Assembly (NCBI GenBank): GCA_928212115.1
Contig: CAKMRJ010005523.1
Span: 100,981,243-101,045,242, forward strand
DNA length: 64,000 bases
From: Lactuca virosa
Lineage: Eukaryota > Streptophyta > Magnoliopsida > Asterales > Asteraceae
Direction: 5' to 3'
In this document: positions 1 to 10,985 of the stretch, piece after piece
Layout of the letters: each line of letters starts with the position of its first letter
How positions within the stretch are numbered: position 1 is the stretch's first letter
Made by a program: the position numbers and the translations under genes
Notes under the pieces: generated by a model
What the model saw: the letters and a program-made list of their open reading frames with translations, nothing else
Told to the model about the DNA's origin: nothing
Databases searched by the model: none

Positions 1-2339
1 TTAATTTACAAATTAAATCCAAATTATTTTGTACTAATATATAAAAACAAAATGAACAAAAAAAAAATAACATTTATATCATAAAATAAACAATACATAT
101 TCATTACATGGAAAATAACTAGTAGCTAATATAAAATAAATACTTTACAATAAACAAATTAACATTTTAGCATGTTGCTCCTTGTGTGTTTTTTCATGCC
201 TTATAGAGTTGTAAAGCTTTTCTTTTGCTTTTTAGAAATGTAAGTTCATTGTTTTACATTTGATTGGATGTTGGATTTGGTACCTGTCACAACAAAAGTT
301 GTAGGTGTCAAACAATGAAACATATATGAGATTAATGCTTAACATATAATGGTATCTCTTAATTAGATTGGTCCTTCCATTGGTCAACACCAGTTAGCTC
401 TATCAAAAGCTGCAAAAATAAAAACATCTTTTATATCTCCAACCATCAGTTTAGTCCTCAATGAAGACGTCCAACTCAACAATTTCCTGGTCAAAAGCTT
501 ATTATTAATTGACAAAATTGAATAGTTATAACATAGTTTATAAGTCCTAGATACATCAAAAGAAAGAATACGATTACCTCTAAATATTGGTAAACAGGGC
601 CACTCTATTGATTTTCAATGCCCTGGGCAAGATACTAAATTAATGCCCTTCTATAAAACAATTTATATAGCAAAAGTGAAATAAAATTAACAAACTAAAT
701 TAAGGTTATCCAAAAAAATCATACAAAAATTCATTTCAAATGATGTATTCATGCATTTTAAAGCCAAAACATTTAATCCGTTTAATCTTCCTTGATTTAT
801 GGTACTTCGAAGAAAGTACAGCTTGAAGTTAGCCATCAATAACCACAACCTGAACAAAAACATAAATTGGTTCATAACAGATTTTCACATAACAGATTTT
901 CAGATTTTTTCAAACTTTTAGATAACTTATCAGAAATCTGATTGACCCTGATATTATTTAGAAAACCTATCACATTTTCACATATCAGCATTTACATAAC
1001 ATAATTTCAATATCAGATTTACAAAGTCAAAATTTCAATACCATAATTTAATATCAGAATTTCAGATACATGTGATTTTCAAAATCAGAATTTCAATATC
1101 TTAATTCACATATTAGAATTTCAAAGGCAAACTTTTAGATACATCATATTTTCACATTACAAATTTTCAAAATCAGAATTTCAATATCAGAATGTCAAAA
1201 TCAGATTATATAGAATTATAGATATTAGAATCTTATATCAGATTTTCAAAATCAGAACTCACATATCAAACTTTCAGTTAAAATTATAAATAAGAACTCA
1301 GATTAATAAGAAAATAAGAAAAAAATTACATCATACTTTAGAAGTGTTGATGACTGTTTGAAACTTCAGCAGTTCACAAAGCTCTTAAATTTCAAGAGAA
1401 TAATAGGATTGTAGAAGAAATGAGTCAGAATGAAGCGAGATTAGGATGAACGACTAAACGAGAGTGGGAGAAGATAATTGTAGGTTTAAATTAGACTAGA
1501 CCAAGATTTTATTTTGAATCGTCCATCATCTTCTCCAGAACCAGACTATATCAAAATTTAGTCATTCAATCAAAAATCAAATTTTATAGTGAATGAAAAA
1601 CGTTACAAAATATAATCCTATATAAGTTGATTAGAGGACTGACAAGGATAATGAAAGGATTAAAAGGGTAAAATGAATAACCTACAATGTTGTATGTATC
1701 TACGCCCTTTTGATGCTTGGAATTGTCTGATACAACCCATGTTTTTCATTCCAGTAGGGGTGTGAAGCCAATCGTACTCCAGCCACCATATCACCAGAGA
1801 TTCGGTCCCTTTCCATTAACACACAAATACAACAATCAAAGATTACTAAAAGAAAATGTTGAAATTAGGAAATATGGGGTTCGTTGTTCTGATTAGGGAG
1901 AAGATACAAACCTGATTTTTGTTTGTATGTACTGATGATTTCGGATGTGCATAGGCTTATATTTGGTTATTTTAACATTGATTGGTTGTGCAATCAGACA
2001 TACACAGGGTCGGTGCTTAGCCAGATCTTGGTTTCTCTTCTGTATAGATGCTGACTCTGGCGTCTCTCTTCCCCTCGCGTCCACTTCTAATCCATTACGA
2101 TTTCCATTTTACTTTATGATTTCACAAACACATATCATGGGCGTCCGACAGATAGTGGAGATGGTGTTATGGTATGCAATGGAGATAAGAAGAAGATAAA
2201 ATTAGGGTAACCGGGAGGTTATCTCAAAACAATGTTTAAATTTTTAGGGTTTAGGATTAAACCGATTGTATTTGGTTACGAGGGAAACTCAAATTTCTTA
2301 AATTTTCCATGGAGGGAACTCATATCAGCATGTTGGAAG
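1..2339. other. Intergenic AT-rich DNA, no gene recognised
   Basis: No open reading frame here is long or recognisable. A short minus-strand frame at about 1698-1816 (ATG near 1816, some 39 codons) looks mildly codon-like but matches nothing I know, and no splice structure can be supported. The start of the window may hold the end of an older repeat. The only clear structure is the short-period repeat tract described separately. Confidence 0.6.
863..1290. repeat. Degenerate short-period repeat tract
   Basis: The phrases CAGATTTTCA and AATCAGAATTTCAATATCAG recur many times in varied order over about 430 bp, for example near 1010, 1050, 1085 and 1175. This looks like an old, diverged minisatellite with a unit near 20-30 bp. 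No coding content was seen. Confidence 0.55.
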
Positions 2340-2340
2340 A

Positions 2341-2414
<74 letters not shown>
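2341..2414. repeat. (TA)n microsatellite
   Basis: A nearly pure TA dinucleotide run of about 74 bp with one phase break (TATTATA) near 2367. Translated frames over it are Tyr-Ile repeats and are not genes. Confidence 0.95.
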
Positions 2415-2416
<2 letters not shown>

Positions 2417-2501
2417 GTGAAGTAGTTTGCTCAGATTAATTAATATTTAATGGACTTTACTTTATACAGAAATTAAATCTTATTTATTAATTTAAAATTT
2501 A

Positions 2502-2550
<49 letters not shown>
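2502..2550. repeat. (TA)n microsatellite
   Basis: A second TA run, also with a phase break, directly before the G-rich minisatellite. Confidence 0.95.
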
Positions 2551-2569
2551 GCATATGTATACATATATG

Positions 2570-2985
2570 GATATGGATATTGGTATGTAAGCGTATAGGT
2601 GTAGGTAGAGGTGAGGGTAGGGTTAGATGTGGGTGTGGGTGTGTATGAGGGTGGGTGAGCGTAGGAGTGGGTGTAGATGTGGGGAAACATGGGTGCGGGG
2701 ATGGGTGGTTAGGGGTAAGTTTAGGTGGATAGATTGGTGTGGGTATAGTATGTGGAGGTTGGGGTGAGGTGCAGGTGAGTGGGGCCGTCATTAGCGTGAG
2801 CATGTGGAAATGGGTGTATATATAGGTATGGGTGTAGGTATAAGGATGAGGGTGGATGTGGGTGGGATATGGTAGATGTGAGGTAGGGAATAAGGTTAGC
2901 AGTGGTGTGGGTGTAAAGGTAGGGTTTGGGTGGGTGTGGGTGGTTTATGTTATGTGGGGATAAGGGTGGGTGGGTGTGGGAGTAT
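2570..2985 (+). repeat. G-rich minisatellite, left arm
   Basis: The plus strand is a degenerate array of GGGTGT, GTAGGT and GGATGTGG words with almost no C. It ends exactly at the AGTAT target duplication of element U and resumes at 10696 on the other side, so U inserted into it. Minus-strand frames over it are Pro/Thr/His/Tyr low complexity and are not credible proteins. Confidence 0.85.
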
Positions 2986-3754
2986 TGTTGGGTTTTGAGC
3001 ATTCTAACACTCCTAAGTGTACATGCAACCCTAAATACCTTGGATCTATGTTTTCTGTGTTATACATGCAAATATGAATATTCCAAGGTATTACCCTAAC
3101 TAGCATACAATCTTAGATACTTGGGTAATAAACTAGATAGAAATACATACCTTGTTGATGTAGCTTGACTCCATGAAGCTCGAGAGCCTAGTGCCCAAGT
3201 GTGACACCTCAAATGGTTCACACAACATCACCAACACATGGAATAACCATGAGAAGAAGACATTCATGCTCAAATCGGCTAGCCCTCATTATATGTATCA
3301 CTAGTGCCAATTTCTTGAGCTAAAGGGGTCCTTATATAGTGTGTACATTAGGGTACACCATGTAACCCATGACTTACCATTTCTTATGCTCCATGGGTTT
3401 TAACCTCCATGGAGTATCCATGGATCACCACATGGGTTAAACCCAACATAAGGAATCATGGATCATAAGCCCACATATATAAGAATGAATGATTTACACA
3501 ATCAATCCCCATATATTTAATTAGTCTCTTTTGATCACTAAATTAAGTCCAAATTAATTCTTGATCAATACTAATTAAATAACATGATTTCATATTAATA
3601 TATTAGAACTTATAATATATTAATATGTCACAAATGTCCTCTCCTCACAAACGGTCTATCCAAATGTTCTGATGCCATGCAACCCAAATGGACCATGCCG
3701 AGTCGGGTCAAGTACATACCAATTATAGTTATGGACTTAGACACTAATCCAACA
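2986..3754 (-). repeat. U 3' LTR
   Basis: Begins TGTTGGGTTTTGAG and ends ACTAATCCAACA, with inverted termini TGTTGG/CCAACA. A minus-strand TATATAAG box lies at 3331-3338. It pairs with 9923-10695 almost base for base, apart from single-base changes and a few 1-2 bp indels. Confidence 0.95.
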
Positions 3755-3774
3755 GTCTCCCACTTGGATAAGTC
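3755..3774 (-). other. U polypurine tract
   Basis: On the minus strand the bases just before the 3' LTR read AAGTGGGAGAC, the usual plus-strand primer type of plant Copia elements. Elements X and Y have very similar tracts at the same place. Confidence 0.85.
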
Positions 3775-5416
3775 TAAAACTATTATTGCGTATGACTTCA
3801 AAACCAACTGGCAATCGTAGCTCTCAAAAGCCGCTGTCGAACTCTGACCTTGTCGATGAACTCTGACCTTTGTCAATGACTTGTCCATTAGATAAGGGAT
3901 CATATATTCCTCATTCTAGATATCATATGGACTGAGACATGGATTATAAATCATTCTCTCTGTCCATTTGTTGTTTCCCGATTTCCGATTTATGACGACT
4001 GACTAATTGAACAAATCAAATCAGTCCAGGCTTGGCCAAGCACTACATTTGTCATCACTAAATCATCGAGGGGCCCACAGATATCGCTTTTATCCCGAAG
4101 GTAAAAGGAATGGATAAACTTCGACTCATATGGCTTGTTCTACTACTTGTTGAATCATACACAAAGGCACGTTTTATAACATCGAGTTACCAATGCGTTT
4201 TCGTGCAATCAATGTATAACCAACTCATAGTAACAACTCATATCTCTAGGTTTGAAGAATATAAGATATTATCGTCTCATGATCACTCGTGATAAAATCC
4301 ATGAAGTGATTCAAATGAGCGTGGGTTGAATCCAATACTCAGAACTTATGAGCACTCATGAGTGTTGTAGCACCGCTTTGTCCAACATCTTAGACCTCTA
4401 CAAGCCAACCCATGACAGTCTTGATTCATATCTACTTCCAACATATGACCGACTGTGGATGGTTTGAATAACTTAGTCATTCGGGAAGAATGACCTAGTT
4501 ATTCTGGAAGTCAAAACATGCAAAGTGAAACACAAGAATAATCGAATCTACTATGGTCTCAAACTATGATATAAAATAGAACACATTTTATTTATCACCA
4601 TACTAATTACTCATTATTCATTGTTTCGGTTTTATCAACTATATACTTGAATTAAAAACACTAGTTGTCCCATGCTCCAAGCATGTACACTATGTTCTTT
4701 AAACAATAGCTTTGCCATACACCAAGTATGCACACTATGTTTGTCTATGATCCTTACTTTGTGAAATAGATCGATTGAACATAATTCCAATGATTCTCAT
4801 TTCACAATCCCAAATCCTTACTGCAAATGCAAGAATTCCAAATTCCTGCCATTTACCTAAATCTGTTAGATTTTAAACTTATATGCATTGATCCTCTTGT
4901 AATGATTATGCACAAAGTCACAAAGACTTGTCAACAGACATTACAGAGTATTCCAATGGAGATCATTCCATGGAACAAGTCTCAAATTCAAAGTACATTG
5001 CTTTGAACATCCTTCTTGCATTAAGTTTCCTAATCTTACACAGATTTAATAAACTTCCACCTATGGGAACATTTCCATATTCCCTTTTGACTATCACTTC
5101 TGAACAAGAGTTGCCTCTTTTCAGAATATGTCAATATGGTCCTTCCAAATTACACTATACTTCCAACTGTCCCTGAGCAACCAATCTTTGGTAAACCTTA
5201 GATTGTCCTCGACAATTGCTTAATCATTTTAGTCATATCCAATTCTAGACTTTTCCCCTCTTAATGCCTGAGCATTTGGAAAATTTAGAAAGGATGAATA
5301 TTATAGCACATGCAATCGATCCTATATCCGAAGCATATGGGACACGATTCATGATGTCTCACATAAAGACATGATACTAGACCAGTCTTTTGCTATATAA
5401 TATTTCTATTTGCCAA

Positions 5417-5474
5417 GTTCTCATAATTCAGATTATGAAAAGGGATGGTCGTAATCATAATCGAATTTTAGAAC
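5417..5474 (-). other. U hairpin A1
   Basis: A perfect 8-bp stem GATTATGA/TCATAATC (5431-5438 with 5455-5462) encloses the loop AAAGGGATGGTCGTAA. Outer pairs ATTC/GAAT and GTTCT/AGAAC extend it to 5417-5474. It belongs to a four-member set with a common loop and different stems. Confidence 0.7.
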
Positions 5475-5527
5475 GCAAAAAATGCCCATATATAGAATTT
5501 CCTTATGTTGAGCCATTCCAACACAAA

Positions 5528-5530
<3 letters not shown>

Positions 5531-5572
<42 letters not shown>
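5531..5572. repeat. (TA)n microsatellite inside U
   Basis: Pure TA run within the dead pol region of U. Confidence 0.95.
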
Positions 5573-5575
<3 letters not shown>

Positions 5576-5950
5576 CTAATCTATATATATTATATATATA
5601 ATATGAACTAAAGATGATTAAAACCTCAATCTAAGCTTTTAGAATTGAAATGAAGTACAATTCTCTCCCTTAATTATACAAAACAACTTTTCCAATTGAA
5701 ACTTTTGTTTTCTATAATTAACATTGCTAACTTGCAACACTTATCATAATTATCATGCTCCCACTAACATGATGATTATTAGCATAACACTTATGCTCCC
5801 ACTAGCTTTGACATGTACTCAGAAATCAGCTGGACTTCTAGAAATCAATACTTTATTGACTTTCTTACCAAAGTTCAGATTTCTGATACGAGATGCTTTG
5901 ATAAAACTTTATCAAAATCATACACCTTTCCTTAGATAGCTCACATGTGT

Positions 5951-6011
5951 GTCTAAACAATTTTAGAACTATGAAAAGGGATGCCGTAATCATAGTCTCA
6001 ATTGTTTAGAC
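5951..6011 (-). other. U hairpin A2
   Basis: The outer 12-bp stem GTCTAAACAATT/AATTGTTTAGAC is perfect (5951-5962 with 6000-6011). The inner 7-bp stem ACTATGA/TCATAGT (5968-5974 with 5990-5996) is also perfect, around the loop AAAGGGATGCCGTAA. This is the best-formed member of the set. Confidence 0.8.
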
Positions 6012-6035
6012 CTTTGCCATTCCTCACAAGTCCAT

Positions 6036-6071
6036 GTTAGTGTGCCGGTTAACCACACACGCTCCACTAAC
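6036..6071 (-). other. U hairpin B1
   Basis: A 7-bp perfect stem GTTAGTG/CACTAAC (6036-6042 with 6065-6071) surrounds a 22-nt loop containing CCGGTTAACCACACACGC. The same loop recurs at 8699-8720 and 8781-8802. It lies 25 bp from hairpin A2. Confidence 0.7.
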
Positions 6072-7740
6072 GACTTTGAGAATGCAAATATCACAATTGC
6101 TATCTACTTAAAATCTACTTAGTGAAAGCGTTTCCTCACCATCATTTTCATGAATCGGAGAGAAACCTTATGACACTTAGATTTTATGGTGTATGTGTTC
6201 CTATCCATGTGAATTTGTCAAAACCATAATCACAAGACAAGGTTAGTGACAAATCCAAACTCATATGGATTGAACTTGTGCAATCTTAACTTCTTGCCAC
6301 CTGGCAGCACAAGGGCCTGCCATTGCTTCCAAGTTGTTATGCAACCAATTGAGAACTCTCAGAACTCATATGCAAAGCCAACTTAACTGGAATGGGCACA
6401 GGAATAGCACAAAAAAACACGATAGGTTATAAACCTCAAGTCGTGTGCTAGTGAAAAATACAGGTTTTATTCTTGATTAGATCTTGAAATACTTTCAGAT
6501 CTTTAGACTCCCACTGTCCTCTTGACATATAAGACTATCTTGCCAAATATTCAAGAGATAGTGCGGATTCTTTATCAAGACAAACACTTCACACAATTGG
6601 CCTTAGTTGGTCTTTGTTTTATCCAAAACATCACAACTTACCAATTTCAAATGTACAAGAGTAGGACACTTTTACTCTTACATTGACAAGTGTTTAAACC
6701 TTTCTTTAAGATATGTCACTCAACTTACAATCTTGGAGTATGACTCTAAGACTTGTTTTGGAACGAAGTATGACTCATCTTCTTGATTTAACCATTCCAA
6801 CAATTCATGATTCCTCTTCTTAGCCATAAGAATGCACTAAGAATTCCTTAGAGGACTAATTGTGATATGATTTCTAAATCATTAAGATGATCACAAAACA
6901 TGATACTAAAGTACTCTCCCATCTTTTCAGATTTGAGAAACTTTTATCTTTCTGCCTAATTTGATTCTTCTCATTCGTTCTGCCATACATCGAAACTTTT
7001 CCAATGTTTCAGAATTATACTTAAACTTGTAAGTATAACCATATTTACTAAACTTTAGTAAATCATGACGAATAGTCTTATCGATCTTTTGTGGTGGACT
7101 TGATCAGTGCACCAGAATGTGTACTCGATCCCTTAGTCCTTCACTTGACTCACATATACATGTGAACAAGGAATTAGTCTTAATTTTCCAAAGATGAAAA
7201 TTCTCATTCATCATACTATACAACTTGCATGATTCCAAGTTTCTATCCAACTGAAACTTGGGTGATGAGAATCTTTCCTTATTTGGTAAATTATGACACT
7301 ACCACAAATGAAAGAATCAAATCCATTTTCCAATATTGCTATCAATGGAATCATATAAGCAACATTTTTCACAAATGCCATTGTAAGGATACTTAAAATA
7401 ATAAAATCAAACCTTTCCTTTATTTTAAAACTTGCGAAAAAACTTATCCTTACAGTGCAAATGCATATGAAAAACTTGTTGTTATCTATTCCTAAGCAAT
7501 ATATCATAACTCCTAAGCAACAGCTCAAAATTCTGATCACCGAACCATGCGATCGAAATCCATCTTCGCGATCAGAATCAACATATACTTCCTTTAAGTT
7601 TCTTCACTTTTCTTTGATTCTTAAAACATCAACATGTGACCCAGTCACATCATGTAATAAGAATCTCAGAATAGAAACTTAACAGAGTTAGATAGTGGAC
7701 TTTACCTGAAGTAGAGTCAAACTTCTTGACTTGATCAACC

Positions 7741-8500
7741 TTATGATCTTTCAGGTAAATAGGCAGCTTCGCAATCAATGCCCCTTCCTTTGGCAAGAGA
7801 AACATATGGACTCTTTGGGAATGGTACATGGGACTATCACAGACTTAGCCTTTCTCTTTACCATTTGGTCAACCGAGTTGACTATGGCCGATCCCTTTCC
7901 ATTGGGAAGAGAAAGCTTTTCTGGATATCCAATGTTACCATTGTCAATGTCCATGGAAGTTTGGGAAGTTGATCTTCTAATCAAATTTGCTTTACCAGTG
8001 CTCCAAATCATTGCTGATTCCAAACAAAGCAAATAGATAAGATCATTAAGGGTCATGTCATAGTCTTTACATAGTAGTCCAAAAGAACTCACTATGTGAC
8101 TTAGAAAGTGATTGAACATCCAACTTTCTTAAGACTTTGACACCCAACTCTCCCGGCTTGTCAATATGTGACTTCATCTCCAAGATGTGATCACACATAG
8201 ACCTTGCTTGCCAATAGGGCTTGAGTGACCTTGAACTTGTGGGTTAGGGAGAATAATGGAGGAGGGGTGGAGGAAGTGAAAGTTCCAAGAGATTTGGGAA
8301 GATCATAGATGTCTGAACTAGACATCTTTTGGGAGATATTCAAGATAGTTGATTTAAAGTCCTTAATATAACACCCAATATGAAATATTAAGGCTAGGAC
8401 CCAACACAATATTTTATAACTTGGAAGAGGGATGCCGTAATCCAAGCTATAAAATATTTGAAGGTAGGCGAATGACGATTCACCAATTTCCACCATGAAA
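7741..8500 (-). pseudogene. gag: U gag relic with broken zinc knuckle
   Basis: The minus strand encodes a nucleocapsid CCHC knuckle at 7763-7804 with C-X2-C-X4-H-X4-C spacing. It starts CFSCQRKGH and is followed at once by an in-frame TGA (7775-7777) and then LRSC. Upstream, short Gag-like frames on the minus strand (8119-7775 and 8496-8191) are broken by stops and frameshifts. Gag would coat the element RNA. Its place 1.4 kb from the primer site is normal for Copia gag. It cannot be functional. Confidence 0.65.
8408..8458 (-). other. U hairpin A3
   Basis: The outer 11-bp stem AATATTTTATA/TATAAAATATT and the inner stem CTTGGA/TCCAAG (8420-8425 with 8441-8446) are both perfect, around the loop AGAGGGATGCCGTAA. 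Confidence 0.75.
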
Positions 8501-8605
8501 AACGAAATAATATATTAGGTTTTAATTGGATTTGAAACTCCTAGATCTTTTGAGATTCATTGAACTGTTCAATGGCATGTTTCAATCTCGATTGTGCCCT
8601 CTCAG

Positions 8606-8638
8606 GTTTTGTGACTGGGATGCCGAGGATCACAAAAC
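8606..8638 (-). other. U hairpin A4
   Basis: A 9-bp perfect stem GTTTTGTGA/TCACAAAAC encloses the loop CTGGGATGCCGAGGA, which keeps the GGGATGCCG core of the set. Confidence 0.7.
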
Positions 8639-8691
8639 AAGGTGTGAATAACCATGCAAATATACTTGGTACCCTTAATATTTACCCCTTA

Positions 8692-8727
8692 ATCGATGTG
8701 CCGGTTAACCACACGCGCTCCACCGAT
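8692..8727 (-). other. U hairpin B2
   Basis: The stem ATCGATG/CACCGAT surrounds the 22-nt B-type loop. The single A.C mismatch on the plus strand becomes a G.U pair on the minus strand, which is the element's RNA sense. Confidence 0.65.
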
Positions 8728-8775
8728 ACTATGATAAACATTAAGTTACCCTTTGCCTACCTTGTTAAATCAAGC

Positions 8776-8807
8776 TAGTGTGCCGGTTAACCACACACGC
8801 TCCACTA
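8776..8807 (-). other. U hairpin B3
   Basis: A short stem TAGTG/CACTA surrounds the B-type loop, identical to that of B1. It sits 48 bp from B2 in the leader side of U. Confidence 0.6.
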
Positions 8808-9909
8808 ACCGACTTAAGCAAAGTGCAAAGTGTAATTTCATGGGTTAGCACCAAATTCACATTTTCCTAAGTAACTAAGATTGGGAATTTATAAGAGTTT
8901 AGTTACTTAGTATTTATCATAATATTTTTAATGAAGGGAGAATTATAGTCCTTGTCCTACCCGTTCGGCTAACGACCCTCCACCAGTCAAGGAAGCGGTG
9001 GGTGAGAGTGGACACCCATTAAACTGCCATTTTATAGGCAGTAACCTTATACCCCCTTATAGAGCTTCGTGAATGAGGCCTACTAACGGTAAGACTGACT
9101 TGCTCTTATACATATATATATTATTAATTATATACTATAAAGTATAAGGGTTGAATTTTAACTTTTAAATTTCTAAGGGCTTAATTTGGAATTAAAGTAT
9201 TCATGAGGGAAACTTTACAAATTCCAAAACTTGAGGGCAAGTTTTTGAAACTATTCAAAACTATTCAATTCCATAACTTATGAGTTTAAAGTAGTTTTAA
9301 TTAAAAACAAAAAAAAAACTCTTCAAGTTCCATAACTTGAGGACAAGTTATGGAAGACTTTAAACCATTAAAAGAATGTGACTCTTCCTTATTCATAACT
9401 TATGGAAAACTTTATGAGTTTTATGAATCTTAAATGTGACTTTTCACTTAACTTGAGGACAAGTTACAAAAACACATTTTAGAATCAACTCTTAGATTAA
9501 TTTGGATTGAAAACACATTATTACATAGCTTTTCTAATAATCTAAGCAACTCATAAGAACAAGATAATTCACATCAAACTTTTTCATGAAATTAGCCTAA
9601 CCATTAAACTAATACAAAACATGAATCTATTGACAATTATCTTTGAAATTGGATTAGCATGAACATTACCATATCAAAAACAGGTTTACAAGTCCAAAAA
9701 CAGCTTAGGGTAATGTTCCTAGTTCAATTCCAGCCAAAGAACTCGAAAATATGCTGTCTGGGGCTCCTACTCGTCGAGTGTATGAACCTACTCGACGAGT
9801 TGGATGATTTTCTTCATGGACTCGGCGAATCTAGTGCCCAAACAGCCAAAAAATCAATTTTTTCAGCTTTTTCAGCAATTTGCATCAAGTATAATTGAAA
9901 ACAAGCCTA
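8808..9909 (-). other. U leader, non-coding
   Basis: This is the 5' leader between primer site and gag in element sense. It contains several ACTTGAGGACAAGTT-type phrases (near 9230, 9340 and 9460) that suggest old internal duplication. The 79-codon plus-strand frame at 9659-9898 is antisense and has no recognisable domain. Confidence 0.5.
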
Positions 9910-9921
9910 GCTCTGATACCA
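9910..9921 (-). other. U primer-binding site
   Basis: The minus strand reads TGGTATCAGAGC one base inside the 5' LTR, matching the 3' end of plant initiator tRNA-Met. This fixes the element orientation. Confidence 0.92.
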
Positions 9922-9922
9922 C

Positions 9923-10695
9923 TGTCGGGTTTTGAGAATTCTAACACTCCTAAGTGTACATGCAACCCTAAATACCTTGGATCTATGTTTTCTGTATTAT
10001 ACATGCAAATATGAATATTCCAAGGTATTACCCTAACTAGCATACAATCTTAGATACTTGGGTAATAAACTAGATAGAAATACATACCTTGTTGATGTAG
10101 CTTGACTCCATGAAGCTCGAGAGCCTAGTGCCCTAAGTGTGACACCTCAAATGGTTCACACAACATCACCAACACATGGAATAACCATGAGAAGAAGACA
10201 TTCATGCTCAAATCGGCTAGCCCTCATATATGTATCACTAGTGCCGATTTCTTGAGCTAAAGGGGTCCTTATATAGTGTGCACATTAGGGTTACACCATG
10301 TAACCCATGACTTTACCCATTCCTTATGCTCCATGGGTTTTAACCTCCATGGAGTATCCATGGATCACCACATGGGTTAAACCCAACATAAGGAATCATG
10401 GATCATAAGACCACATATATAAGAATGAATGATTTACACAATCAATCCCCATATATTTAATTAGTCTCTTTTTGATCACTAAATTAAGTCCAAATTAATT
10501 CTTGATCAATACTAATTAAATAACATGATTTCATATTAATATATTAGAATTTATAATATATTAATATGTCACAAATGTCCTCTCCTCACAAACGGTTTAT
10601 CCAAATGTTCTGATGCCATGCAACCGAAATGGACCATGCCGAGTCGGGTCAAGTACATACCAATTATAGTTATGGACTTAGACACTAATCCAACA
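9923..10695 (-). repeat. U 5' LTR
   Basis: TGTCGGGTTTTGAG..CCAACA, with a minus-strand TATATAAG box at 10268-10275 that would drive the element. One terminal base differs from the other copy (TGTCGG against TGTTGG). Confidence 0.95.
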
Positions 10696-10700
10696 AGTAT

Positions 10701-10985
10701 ATGTGTGGATATGGGGCGACGTAAGTGTGGGGATGAGTTTATGGCTTGTGGATTATGGATTATGGCTTAGGGATCAAGGCTTTGGAATTATGGCCTAGGA
10801 TTACGACTTACGACTTATGACCTTATAGCTTATGGCTTAGTTATTATGGCTTATGATTTTAAGTTTAATTCCTATGGCTTAGGAATTATGACTTAGGGGT
10901 TATGGATTATGTCTTAGGGCTTCTATCTTATGGTTATGGATTAGCCCTTGAGGCATAAGGCTTATGTCTTACAACTTACGACTCT
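10701..10985 (+). repeat. G-rich remnant then TTATGGCTTA array
   Basis: About 35 bp of the G-rich minisatellite resume after U. They are followed by a degenerate array of TTATGGCTTA, GGATTATGG and CTTAGGG words on the plus strand. Confidence 0.8.

Larger units (their letters stand above)
3775..7740 (-). pseudogene. U pol region, decayed Copia relic
   Basis: This 4 kb stretch should carry pol but no frame exceeds about 110 codons. At 5795-5809 the minus strand encodes Lys-Ala-Ser-Gly-Ser, a short block that sits just before the catalytic YVDD of Copia reverse transcriptases. The same block occurs at the matching place in X and Y. Beyond it the sequence is too decayed to read the catalytic box with certainty. 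Two A-type hairpins and one B-type hairpin, described separately, also lie inside. Confidence 0.55.
2986..10695 (-). mobile_element. Element U: complete, coding-dead Copia-like LTR retrotransposon
   Basis: Long direct repeats at 2986-3754 and 9923-10695 have TG..CA ends and are flanked by an identical 5-bp duplication AGTAT (2981-2985 and 10696-10700). A tRNA-Met primer site (complement of GCTCTGATACCA, 9910-9921) and a purine tract next to 3755 both read on the minus strand, so the 5' LTR is the right-hand copy. The 6.2 kb interior has no long frame, only a broken gag zinc knuckle and a short reverse transcriptase relic. The LTRs differ by roughly a dozen changes over 770 bp. This fits a non-autonomous element moved in trans rather quite recently; the Copia assignment rests on the relics and on the purine tract. 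Confidence 0.93.

Noticed and set aside
1698..1816. Short minus-strand exon-like frame
   Set aside because: About 39 codons with no recognisable protein or splice sites; cannot be supported.
2232..2420. 62-codon frame ending in Tyr-Ile repeats
   Set aside because: Its C-terminal half is a TA microsatellite and the rest has no domain. The same applies to frames at 14835-15020, 23366-23560 and 49381-49584.
2570..2985. Interstitial telomere repeat
   Set aside because: TTTAGGG is not arrayed; the words are GGGTGT and GTAGGT with no telomeric period.
2499..3002. Pro/Thr/His-rich minus frames of 63-93 codons
   Set aside because: They follow the composition of the G-rich minisatellite, overlap each other in different frames and run into the U LTR.
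7775..8119. 114-codon frame as an intact small zinc-finger gene
   Set aside because: The zinc motif continues past the stop in the same frame and matches Copia gag, so it is a gag fragment.
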